From contig CAMPAX010000122.1 of the NCBI GenBank assembly GCA_946633495.1, positions 1 to 7,116 on the forward strand: DNA of 7,116 nucleotides, given 5' to 3'. The notes under the pieces are model-generated. The model was not told where the DNA came from. It was given only the letters and a program-made list of their open reading frames with translations, and did no database searches. This document shows positions 1-6,527 of this stretch, one piece after another. This DNA is from an uncultured Lachnospiraceae bacterium. Lineage in GTDB: Bacteria; Bacillota; Clostridia; Lachnospirales; Lachnospiraceae. Position numbers and translations under genes: made by a program. The first letter of the stretch is position 1, and each line of letters starts with the position of its first letter.

Positions 1-2232
1 ACAGGGGTAGAAAATGGTTCGAAGTCCCTGCTTTACCAGCCACATCACATGGCCGTGACTGATCTTCGCCGGATAGCACTCGGTATCGCTGGGGATGGAT
101 TCGATCCCCATGTTGTAGATCTCTTTGGAAGATTTGGGAGACAGGATGACCCGGTAACCCAGCTTCGAAAGAAATGTATACCAGAAGGGATAGTTCTCAT
201 ACATATTGAGAACCCTGGGCACACCGATCTCGCCGCGTTTTGCCTTCTCGATGGGAAGGGGTTCGTAGTTAAAAAGCTGATTATATTTGTAATCATAGAG
301 ATTCGGCATGTTCTCGGCGTTTTTCTTCATGCCGAGACCGCGCTCGCAGCGGTTGCCTGTGATGAAACGGCGGCCGCCGGTAAACTTGTTGATGGTGAGC
401 AGACAGTTGTTGGTACAGAGCCCGCAGCGTGCCATCTGTGTTTCGTAAGTGAGGGCTTTTACATCCTCTTCGGAAATGATGGTGGATTCGAATCCCTCGG
501 TATAGTTATCCCGTGCGATCAGGGCTGCTCCGAAGGCTCCCATGATGCCGGCGATGTCCGGACGGATGGGCTCGCGGCCGGAGACCAGTTCAAAGGCACG
601 GAGTACAGCGTCATTGTAGAAGGTTCCGCCCTGTACCACGATCTGATGTCCCAGCTGCTTCGGATCCGTCAGCTTGATCACCTTGAGCAGGGCGTTCTTG
701 ATCACGGAATACGCAAGACCTGCGGAGATATCCTCCACGGAAGCGCCTTCCTTCTGAGCCTGCTTTACCTTGGAATTCATGAAGACGGTACAGCGGGATC
801 CAAGATCGATGGGGGTTTTGGCCGTCAGAGCGATCTCGGCAAAATCATGCACCTCAAAATCCAGGGACTTTGCAAAGGTCTCGATGAAGGAGCCGCAGCC
901 GGAAGAGCAGGACTCGTTCAGCATGACGTTGTCCACCACGCCGTTCCGGATCTTGATACATTTCATATCCTGACCGCCGATATCCAGAATGGTATCCACC
1001 TCGGGATCAAAGAATGCGGCGGCGGTATAGTGTGCGATGGTCTCCACCTCACCGTAGTCCAGATTCATGGCAGACTTAAGAAGTGCTTCACCGTAACCGG
1101 TGGAGCAGCTGCCGGCGATCTTCGCAGTGGAAGGCAGGAGAGAGTAGATCTCCTTCATGGCACGGATCGTGGTTTTTACCGGACTTCCGTTGTTGTTGGA
1201 GTAGAAATCATAAAGAAGCTCCCCACGTTCACCGATCACCGCCAGTTTTGTGGTGGTGGAACCGGCATCGATCCCCAGGAAGACATTTCCGGTATATGTG
1301 GCGAGGTCACCGCGGCGAACATGATAGGAGTGCTGGCGCTCACGGAATTCCGCAAGCTCTTCCTCGTTACGGAAGAGAGGATCCAGACGGGATACCTCCA
1401 CCTCGATTTTTAAGTCATCGTTCAGCTTGCCAGTGAGAGCGGAGAGACTGATGATCTTCTCCTCGTTGGCGTGCAGGGCAGCGCCGATAGCGGCGAAGAG
1501 ATGGGAGTTGTCCAGCAGGATCGCATGCTCTTCGTCCAGATTTAATGTACGGATAAATGATTCCCGGAGCTGATCCAGGAAATGAAGCGGTCCTCCGAGA
1601 AATGCCACATGACCGCGGATGGGCTTGCCGCAGGCAAGGCCGGATATGGTCTGGTTTACCACGGCCTGGAAGATGGAAACTGCCAGATTCGGCTTTGTAG
1701 CGCCTTCATTGATGAGAGGCTGGATATCTGTCTTCGCGAAAACGCCGCAGCGGGCAGCGATGGGATAGACCGTGTCATAGGTTTTGGCATATTCATTCAG
1801 TCCGGAGGCGTCCGTCATGAGAAGCGCAGCCATCTGATCGATGAAGGAACCGGTTCCTCCGGCACAGACGGAATTCATACGCTGCTCGATACCGCTTTTG
1901 GAGAAGTAAATGATCTTCGCGTCCTCACCACCCAGCTCGATGGCAACATCCGTCTGGGGTGCGGCCTCCTCCAGAGCGCTGGAGACGCAGACTACTTCCT
2001 GCTCAAAGGGAACGTCGATCACCTTCGCAAGAGCCAGTCCGCCGGAACCGGTGATATCCGGTGCGATCTCGCAGTCCCCGAGTTTCTCTTCCGCATGCTG
2101 CAGAAGTTCCCGCAGGGTCTCTTTGATCCGGGCAAAATGTCTTTGATATTCCGAGAAGAGCAGCTTGTGATCTTCGTCGATCACAGCTACCTTTACCGTA
2201 GTCGATCCGATATCGATACCTAAACGTTTCAT
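1..2232 (-). CDS. 2-hydroxyacyl-CoA dehydratase activase-like protein, two ASKHA ATPase domains plus DUF2229 start (partial, C-terminus outside window)
   Basis: The minus-strand frame is open from ATG at 2232-2230 to the left edge: 744 codons, no stop. Two BadF/BadG/BcrA/BcrD-type ATPase domains lie in tandem. Domain 1 (about residues 3-255) has GIDIGSTTVK at 5-14, ELGGEDAK at 99-106, and cysteines C123 (CAGGTGSF) and C162 (RCGVFAK). Domain 2 (about 318-575) has GIDAGSTTTK, DIGGQDMK at 417-424, and cysteines C442 (CSSGCGSF) and C481 (RCTVF). From about 600 a Cys-rich stretch (C603, C606, C610, C629) leads into a DUF2229-like region ending at FYPC. In this family HgdC-type activators use ATP to drive an electron from a [4Fe-4S] cluster into a dehydratase. 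Long homologues run to roughly 1400 residues, so about half is missing here. The physiological substrate cannot be told; many such long proteins have no proven partner. The start is supported by AAGGAG four bases upstream and by a promoter at 2358-2386. Family assignment is firm; cellular role is not. Confidence 0.95.
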   Translation of the reverse strand, partial: MKRLGIDIGSTTVKVAVIDEDHKLLFSEYQRHFARIKETLRELLQHAEEKLGDCEIAPDITGSGGLALAKVIDVPFEQEVVCVSSALEEAAPQTDVAIELGGEDAKIIYFSKSGIEQRMNSVCAGGTGSFIDQMAALLMTDASGLNEYAKTYDTVYPIAARCGVFAKTDIQPLINEGATKPNLAVSIFQAVVNQTISGLACGKPIRGHVAFLGGPLHFLDQLRESFIRTLNLDEEHAILLDNSHLFAAIGAALHANEEKIISLSALTGKLNDDLKIEVEVSRLDPLFRNEEELAEFRERQHSYHVRRGDLATYTGNVFLGIDAGSTTTKLAVIGERGELLYDFYSNNNGSPVKTTIRAMKEIYSLLPSTAKIAGSCSTGYGEALLKSAMNLDYGEVETIAHYTAAAFFDPEVDTILDIGGQDMKCIKIRNGVVDNVMLNESCSSGCGSFIETFAKSLDFEVHDFAEIALTAKTPIDLGSRCTVFMNSKVKQAQKEGASVEDISAGLAYSVIKNALLKVIKLTDPKQLGHQIVVQGGTFYNDAVLRAFELVSGREPIRPDIAGIMGAFGAALIARDNYTEGFESTIISEEDVKALTYETQMARCGLCTNNCLLTINKFTGGRRFITGNRCERGLGMKKNAENMPNLYDYKYNQLFNYEPLPIEKAKRGEIGVPRVLNMYENYPFWYTFLSKLGYRVILSPKSSKEIYNMGIESIPSDTECYPAKISHGHVMWLVKQGLRTIFYPC

Positions 2233-2236
2233 ATTA

Positions 2237-2242
2237 CTCCTT
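2237..2242 (-). promoter_or_regulatory. Ribosome binding site of the activase gene
   Basis: The minus strand reads AAGGAG, then TAAT, then ATG. This near-consensus Shine-Dalgarno fixes the start at 2232, directly before the conserved GIDIGSTT nucleotide-binding motif at residues 5-12. Confidence 0.85.
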
Positions 2243-2303
2243 GATGTGTTCTATAAATCCTTTTTGGCCAGAGCCTGAATCCGGGCCTTATCCGAAGAAT
2301 GTG

Positions 2304-2335
2304 CTGATCGGGATTGAAAAAGAACATACGATCAG
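2304..2335 (-). repeat. Inverted repeat in the activase 5' leader
   Basis: CTGATCG (2304-2310) and CGATCAG (2329-2335) are perfect complements separated by 18 bases. Counted from the predicted minus-strand promoter, the repeat lies in the first half of a leader of about 118 nt. It could form a 7-bp hairpin in RNA or be a protein site. No T-run follows, so it is not an obvious terminator, and chance is possible at this length. Confidence 0.35.
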
Positions 2336-2357
2336 ATCGGACCAGACCCGAAGTTTA

Positions 2358-2386
2358 ATTATATATGATTCGTCTCTTTAAAACAA
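2358..2386 (-). promoter_or_regulatory. Sigma-A-type promoter for the activase gene
   Basis: On the minus strand TTGTTT (2386-2381) and a perfect TATAAT (2363-2358) are separated by exactly 17 bases. Transcription would start near 2350, leaving a leader of about 118 nt before the ATG at 2232. Confidence 0.7.
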
Positions 2387-2474
2387 GGAAAGAATCAGTG
2401 AAACTCATGCCCGAATTTTGTGCATTTTGACCGTAGAAAAGCGAATGTAAGTTTTAAGTGGTTCATGGGTTTTC

Positions 2475-2503
2475 TTGCCTTTTTTTACGGTTTATAGTAT
2501 AAT
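2475..2503 (+). promoter_or_regulatory. Sigma-A-type promoter for the rhomboid-like gene and operon
   Basis: TTGCCT (2475-2480) and a perfect TATAAT (2498-2503) are separated by 17 bases, with a T-rich spacer. The start of transcription would fall near 2510. The ATG at 2516 would then have almost no leader, which favours the ATG at 2564 as the true start. This looks like the main promoter of the five-gene plus-strand operon. Confidence 0.75.
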
Positions 2504-2550
2504 ACATCTTCGGGTATGTCCTGCTTTCGGCAGGGCAAATGGGAACTCAA

Positions 2551-2556
2551 CTGGAG
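2551..2556 (+). promoter_or_regulatory. Ribosome binding site deciding the start of the rhomboid-like gene
   Basis: CTGGAG lies seven bases before the ATG at 2564. It is a moderate Shine-Dalgarno. The alternative ATG at 2516, 16 codons upstream in the same frame, has none and is too close to the predicted transcription start. Confidence 0.55.
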
Positions 2557-2563
2557 CATTTTC

Positions 2564-3547
2564 ATGAGTAATAATCAATTCGGAAACAGAAAAGGGAAGT
2601 TTAATCTCGGAAAGCTTGCGATCCCGCGGCTTCCGCTGATCATGACCTGGTGCTTTATCGCCGGGTATATTTTCTGCTATTTCTTTGAATCCTTCTATCC
2701 GTATCTGCTGCTGGATCCGGCCAAGATGATCGGAAACCATCAGTACTGGCGGCTTATCACATGGATCTTTACGGTTCCTTTTCCGCTGTCGGATACTCTC
2801 AGCTATCTGCTGGCACCTATCGCACTTTATTTTTACTATTTTGTCGGAACACAGCTGGAGAATGTCTGGGGACGTCAGATGCTGAATCTGTACGTGTTCG
2901 GCAATATTCTGCTTACCGATATCGCCGTGATCGTGACGTATTTTATCGATACGACTGCCGATGTCAGGGCTGCATATGCATCCATCGGATCAGAAAGCAG
3001 CTTCATCCTTCCGATTTCGGATACCACGAGATATATGCTGCTGGCGATGTTCCTGGCACTTTCGGTAATCTTCAAGGAACAGGTGGTGCTTTTTGCATTT
3101 GTGGTTCCCATGAAGATGAAGTGGATGGCCGTGATCGATGCGGCTTTCATGGTCTATCATTTTATCAAGTACCCATACGTTTACTCAAGGGTTGTCATCG
3201 TGGTCTGTGTAGTGACCTTCGGTATCTTCTTCCTGATCAATATGAACCGGACGGGACGATCCTTCCGGCAGATGAAAAGAAGCTATGAATTTAAGAAAGC
3301 GTATGAGGCAGGCAGGAACAAGAACAGGAGCAGAGCGGATGAAACCCACGAAGTGGTTCATCGTTCGGATCGGGGAAATGTGATCACCATGCGTCCCAAG
3401 ACCAGGGGCCCCATCCATCAATGCGCGATCTGCGGACGGACGGAGCAGGATGATCCGAATCTGGAATTCCGTTACTGTTCCAAGTGCAACGGTAATTACG
3501 AGTACTGCAGCGATCACATTTTCACGCACGTTCATAAAGAAGTCTGA
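2564..3547 (+). CDS. Rhomboid-like six-TM membrane protein, probable pseudoprotease, with C-terminal zinc-binding tail
   Basis: A 327-residue membrane protein with about six hydrophobic segments (roughly 24-44, 78-97, 107-127, 155-179, 186-203, 208-226). Two features match the rhomboid/derlin fold: the WR motif in YWRLITWIF (61-69), expected in the loop after TM1, and GTQLENVWGR (95-104), like the family's G..LE..G element. The catalytic GxSG serine of TM4 is not seen, and the last TM (208-226) has no histidine, so it is probably not a protease. After a basic linker (228-285) comes a Cys/His tail: C287-x2-C290-x14-C305-x2-C308-x6-C315-x2-H318-x3-H322-x-H324, enough ligands for two zinc ions in a RING- or B-box-like arrangement. 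The tail should face the cytosol if the N-terminus does. It is the first gene of the plus-strand operon. Rhomboid assignment rests on motifs and topology only, and the function is unknown. Confidence 0.85.
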   Translation: MSNNQFGNRKGKFNLGKLAIPRLPLIMTWCFIAGYIFCYFFESFYPYLLLDPAKMIGNHQYWRLITWIFTVPFPLSDTLSYLLAPIALYFYYFVGTQLENVWGRQMLNLYVFGNILLTDIAVIVTYFIDTTADVRAAYASIGSESSFILPISDTTRYMLLAMFLALSVIFKEQVVLFAFVVPMKMKWMAVIDAAFMVYHFIKYPYVYSRVVIVVCVVTFGIFFLINMNRTGRSFRQMKRSYEFKKAYEAGRNKNRSRADETHEVVHRSDRGNVITMRPKTRGPIHQCAICGRTEQDDPNLEFRYCSKCNGNYEYCSDHIFTHVHKEV

Positions 3548-3550
3548 TGA

Positions 3551-3580
3551 TTGAGCCGTTATGTAAACTGGAATTATTAT
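3551..3580 (+). promoter_or_regulatory. Possible internal promoter before the 513-residue gene
   Basis: TTGAGC (3551-3556) and TATTAT (3575-3580) are separated by 18 bases, just after the rhomboid-like stop codon. Both boxes deviate from consensus, so this may be chance; it would give the rest of the operon a second start. Confidence 0.3.
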
Positions 3581-3609
3581 CTGGTTACTGATTTGAGAAC
3601 GAGTCTTTA

Positions 3610-5151
3610 TTGTATTGGAAATATGAGTTTTCGCCCGGCCGGACCGGGAAGGGGATTATTGAGTTGGAAGCAAGAAAACTACGGAAAAAAGCGAAGATCC
3701 TTCTTACGGATCTTGCGGCAGATCGGGATAGAGAAGCAAATATTGAAAGATATAAAAGCATGACCGCGTCGGCGTTTGCCTCCTATGCGGGGATCAAGCT
3801 CTCCATGAATCTGTTCACGCTCTGCGAGATGGAGCAGGAAAGACGCGAGGAGGAAACGTATAAGGATACGGAATCTGCCCCGGCAGAAGAAGAGGCGGTT
3901 TCCGGGAAGACCTCCGGAGAGACGTCGGCTGAAATGGAGAATGCGGCAGATCCCGAAGGAGAATTTCGGACTCTGATTGCTGCGATCCGAAGGATCGATT
4001 CCGAGGACCCGGGGAATGCGGCAGAAGAGATCGGCCAACTTCGTGACAGGGTAACCGGCAGGATGAAGGTCCTTACGGCCTATACGGATTTTTTTGAACA
4101 GCATGAGTACATTCTGAACCGTAAGGAAGCGGGGATCCTCGGAAGTGTGGAAGCGATATCCCCCGAACAGCTGGCGGAGGAAGCGTTCTCTTTTGTGTTC
4201 TCCGATCAGGATAAAATGGTGGTGAACGCAAGGATCCGGTCCGTGGTGGAACAGCTTCCGGTCCGTATGACGAAACAGCGGTTTTATGACATTCTTTCGG
4301 AAGCCATTGCCCTCTATAAGGGTGGGGAATTACAGTCCGCTAAGGATTTTATCCAATCGATCCGGGACGCTGCGCTGCTGACACTTCCGGAAGGGTTCGA
4401 TACCATGTATCCGACACTTCAGCAGGCCAGGCAGCTTTTCGACAGCGTCAGCTATAAAGATCTGGATGAAAAAGAATTTACACGGATCGACGGGGAACTC
4501 CGTTCGGTTACCATGGAGCTGGAGAGTCTTGCAACCAGAGATCTGATGCTGCAGGAGATCATAAATGATATTCTGATCCTTCTTCTGACAAAACCCAATT
4601 CGGCAGATGATATGCTGGATGACCATTTTGCAGAGGCAAAGAAAATCCTGGACCGTTTGTCGGCTCTGGGTGATGATCCGGAGAGCTTTGATCCGGAGTC
4701 CTTTGATGAAGCCTTTCTTAACATGGAGGGCGCCCAGGAGGAGGCATACGAGACATTGCTGGAACTGGAAAGCAGTCTGGAAGATTATATGCCGAAAATG
4801 AAGGAGGCGGATGCAGAGGCGCTTCGGAAAGCGGATCTTCTCACATCCACCAGTTTGTTCATGGATCTGGAAGGACCGGATATCACGGTGGTGGAAGAGA
4901 AGGCCGGGGAATCCGAGATCGAGACTATGAAGCAGACACTGTTCCGGGATTTTGACGAGGCATTTAAAGGCCTGTCCAGGGAAGAGAAACGGAGCCGGAT
5001 GGCTAAGGTGCTGTCCATGGTCCCCGTATTCTTTAATTCAAGAGAAGAGATCAAAGAGTATTTCCTGTATGCCCTGGAAAACTGCAGAGATGACAGCGAA
5101 CTTACGGCAGTCAGCCATATCCTTCGGGAAATGATGCGGCCGGAGCTGTAG
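3610..5151 (+). CDS. Uncharacterised acidic helical protein
   Basis: A 513-residue open frame with strong coding character that I cannot assign to a family. It has no signal peptide or membrane segment, so it is probably cytoplasmic. A basic, helical N-terminal part (about 17-75, with KLRKKAKILLTDLAADRDRE) is followed by an acidic, Glu/Ser/Ala-rich linker (about 76-118). A long, mostly alpha-helical C-terminal region (120-513) comes next. Positions 355-366 hold a small tandem repeat, DPESFDPESFDE. No catalytic or metal-binding motif is visible. The start is uncertain: TTG at 3610 is the most upstream in-frame choice after the stop at 3589-3591 but has no clear Shine-Dalgarno. TTG at 3664 has GGGAAGGGG nine bases upstream, and the first in-frame ATG is at 3760. 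The gene lies 62 bases after the rhomboid-like gene and 23 before the next. Confidence 0.8.
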   Translation: MYWKYEFSPGRTGKGIIELEARKLRKKAKILLTDLAADRDREANIERYKSMTASAFASYAGIKLSMNLFTLCEMEQERREEETYKDTESAPAEEEAVSGKTSGETSAEMENAADPEGEFRTLIAAIRRIDSEDPGNAAEEIGQLRDRVTGRMKVLTAYTDFFEQHEYILNRKEAGILGSVEAISPEQLAEEAFSFVFSDQDKMVVNARIRSVVEQLPVRMTKQRFYDILSEAIALYKGGELQSAKDFIQSIRDAALLTLPEGFDTMYPTLQQARQLFDSVSYKDLDEKEFTRIDGELRSVTMELESLATRDLMLQEIINDILILLLTKPNSADDMLDDHFAEAKKILDRLSALGDDPESFDPESFDEAFLNMEGAQEEAYETLLELESSLEDYMPKMKEADAEALRKADLLTSTSLFMDLEGPDITVVEEKAGESEIETMKQTLFRDFDEAFKGLSREEKRSRMAKVLSMVPVFFNSREEIKEYFLYALENCRDDSELTAVSHILREMMRPEL

Positions 5152-5174
5152 AGTTATAGAAAGATCACACCGGA

Positions 5175-5474
5175 ATGAAGATAGCAGATAACATTTACAC
5201 GGATATCGAGAAGAATAAAAGCTTCATGAAGAAGCTGGATCGGATCGCAAAGGGAAAGGCCGCAGCGCCTTTCTATGTTGTGACCCTTCCGGTTTTTTCG
5301 TATGGTCTTCTGGAGATCTATGAGTATAATGAACTTCTGCAGAATTTCTACAAAACCCTGGACGAGGAGATCACGGTCCTGGGTATTTCGGACAGTCGGG
5401 CCGGAGCAAAGCAGCTGGTATGCGACATTCTGGAGGATCATTTGGATCCGGAAGGGAGGCTCGTATGGCCGTGA
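5175..5474 (+). CDS. Small uncharacterised protein, 99 residues
   Basis: The product is soluble, with no long hydrophobic stretch or signal peptide. It has a basic N-terminal half (KNKSFMKKLDRIAKGKAA) and a mixed alpha/beta-looking rest (FYVVTLPVFSYGLLEIYEYN). No family is recognised. The start ATG has only a weak upstream purine run (GAAAG) and follows the 513-residue gene by 23 bases. Its TGA (5472-5474) overlaps the DUF2953 start (5465) by 10 bases, a typical arrangement for translational coupling and good evidence that the frame is a real gene. The tight packing suggests that its product works with the DUF2953 membrane protein, but this is inference. Confidence 0.75.
   Translation: MKIADNIYTDIEKNKSFMKKLDRIAKGKAAAPFYVVTLPVFSYGLLEIYEYNELLQNFYKTLDEEITVLGISDSRAGAKQLVCDILEDHLDPEGRLVWP
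5452..5459 (+). promoter_or_regulatory. Ribosome binding site deciding the DUF2953 gene start
   Basis: AAGGGAGG lies five bases before the ATG at 5465, inside the end of the preceding gene. It favours this start over an in-frame ATG at 5420, which would add 15 residues before the membrane segment. Confidence 0.8.
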
Positions 5475-6502
5475 TTCTGACCATCCTTAAGATCATCGGT
5501 ATCATCCTGCTCTGTATTTTGGGGCTGCTCCTTCTGATCCTGCTGATGGTGCTGTTCATCCCCATACGATATCTGGTAGATGGTGGATATACATCGGAGA
5601 GGGTCGGAGCAAAGCTGAGGATTCGATGGTTTATCGTAAAGGTTCTGGTGAATTATAATAAGGGGGATCCCTTTACCATAAAGGCGAAAGTCGGACCATT
5701 TACCGTGTATTCCATGTCATCGGGGGAGGAACCGGAGGAAGGGCATCTAACGCTTCCGGATGAGACACCGAAAGATACACAAAAAGATGCAAAAAAAGAT
5801 ACGTCGGAGGATGCACCGGATTCATCGGCTTCATCGAAAGAGAAGGCTTCCGGAGGAACAGCCGGTGAAGAAGAGACCGGTAAAGATGCCGCCAAAGTTC
5901 TTGCCACAGATACCGGAGGAACAGCCGGTGAAGAGGAGACCGATACTTCTACGGATCAGCAGGATCCGGCAAAGAAGGATATTGCGATAGAGACCTTGAA
6001 GGAAGGTGCGAAGGGGACTTCGGACGAACTCCTTCCCGGAACAACGCAGGATCTTTCGACGGGAACCACGGAAGAAATTGCTGTGAAATCTGAGGAGAAC
6101 GAATTCTTCGATAAGGTCGAACAGTTCTTAAACAAGATAGAAACAAAAAAGAGTCACATCGAGCAGTTCCTGGAAAGAGATGCTACAAAAAGGACGATTC
6201 AGAGAGGCAAGAAACTGCTGATGAAGATCCTGAGACATCTGAAACCAAAAAAAGGACATGTGGATCTGCATTTGGGTCTTGGGTCGGCGGCAGATACCGG
6301 AATGATCCTTGCAAAGCTCGGAAAATACTATCCGCTTTACGGCAGCTGGCTCATTATATCTCCGGACTTTTATAATAAAGTGATAGAGGTCGAAGGTATG
6401 GTGAAGGGAAGGATCCGGATCGGTTCTCTGGCGATCCCGGCACTGATCTTCTACTTAAGAAAGGACACAAGAAGAACAATAAAATTGGCGAAAAAGATAT
6501 AA
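5465..6502 (+). CDS. DUF2953 (YtfI-like) membrane protein with low-complexity insert
   Basis: A 345-residue protein beginning with one long membrane anchor (about 3-35, followed by IPIRYLVDGGY). A beta-rich part at 40-85 (LRIRWFIVKVLV) and a C-terminal part at 263-335 (HVDLHLGLGSAADTGM, then a YPLYGSW and IRIGSL region) fit the DUF2953 family. Between them, about residues 86-210, lies a hydrophilic Lys/Asp/Glu/Thr/Ser-rich, probably disordered stretch. It contains a near-perfect in-frame duplication giving GGTAGEEET twice (130-138 and 151-159). A helical, charged stretch (212-262) follows. In Bacillus the DUF2953 gene ytfI neighbours ytfJ (gerW); here too a GerW-type gene follows after 25 bases. 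The molecular function of DUF2953 is not known; a membrane- or spore-associated role is inferred from that pairing. Identification is by N- and C-terminal resemblance and context. Confidence 0.85.
   Translation: MAVILTILKIIGIILLCILGLLLLILLMVLFIPIRYLVDGGYTSERVGAKLRIRWFIVKVLVNYNKGDPFTIKAKVGPFTVYSMSSGEEPEEGHLTLPDETPKDTQKDAKKDTSEDAPDSSASSKEKASGGTAGEEETGKDAAKVLATDTGGTAGEEETDTSTDQQDPAKKDIAIETLKEGAKGTSDELLPGTTQDLSTGTTEEIAVKSEENEFFDKVEQFLNKIETKKSHIEQFLERDATKRTIQRGKKLLMKILRHLKPKKGHVDLHLGLGSAADTGMILAKLGKYYPLYGSWLIISPDFYNKVIEVEGMVKGRIRIGSLAIPALIFYLRKDTRRTIKLAKKI
5850..5942 (+). repeat. In-frame direct repeat of 30 bases within the DUF2953 gene
   Basis: The copies at 5850-5879 and 5913-5942 differ at one base (A/G, a synonymous Glu codon change). 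They are offset by 63 bases (21 codons), so frame is kept. Both encode GGTAGEEET in the low-complexity linker. A recent duplication within an unconstrained spacer is the simplest reading. Confidence 0.9.
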
Positions 6503-6512
6503 ATGGATATTC

Positions 6513-6518
6513 AGGAGG
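6513..6518 (+). promoter_or_regulatory. Ribosome binding site deciding the gerW start
   Basis: A perfect AGGAGG. It abuts an ATG at 6519, which leaves no spacer, and lies nine bases before the ATG at 6528. The second ATG is therefore the likely start, giving a product that begins MANQVTKNDF. Confidence 0.85.
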
Positions 6519-6527
6519 ATGTATATT

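Larger units (their letters stand above)
2233..2563. other. Divergent intergenic region
   Basis: This 331-base gap between the divergently transcribed activase and rhomboid-like genes has no credible gene. It is AT-richer than its flanks and carries a minus-strand promoter (2358-2386), a plus-strand promoter (2475-2503), an inverted repeat in the presumed activase leader (2304-2335) and the two ribosome binding sites. The core between the promoters (about 2387-2474) shows no clear operator palindrome. An ATG at 2516 opens the downstream frame but is unlikely to be used because it lies only about 6 bases from the predicted transcription start. Confidence 0.8.

Noticed and set aside
49..1413. 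A 454-codon plus-strand open frame opposite the activase gene
   Set aside because: The minus strand carries an uninterrupted frame with clear family motifs across this span. The plus-strand frame has no family features or ribosome binding site and is a codon-bias shadow.
1582..2223. A 213-codon plus-strand open frame near the activase start
   Set aside because: It lies fully antisense to the first ATPase domain, including the GIDIGSTT and cysteine motifs, and its translation shows no recognisable domain.
2427..2455. TTGACC at 2427-2432 as a second -35 box on the plus strand
   Set aside because: No acceptable -10 box lies 16-18 bases downstream; the sequence there is AGTTTT-like.
2516..2563. 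An upstream ATG extending the rhomboid-like protein by 16 residues
   Set aside because: It lies about 6 bases after the predicted transcription start and has no Shine-Dalgarno. The ATG at 2564 has CTGGAG at good spacing.
3551..3763. A 70-codon frame beginning TTG directly after the rhomboid-like gene
   Set aside because: It overlaps the start of the 513-residue gene in another frame, has no ribosome binding site, and its translation is rich in Arg, Gly and Trp without pattern.
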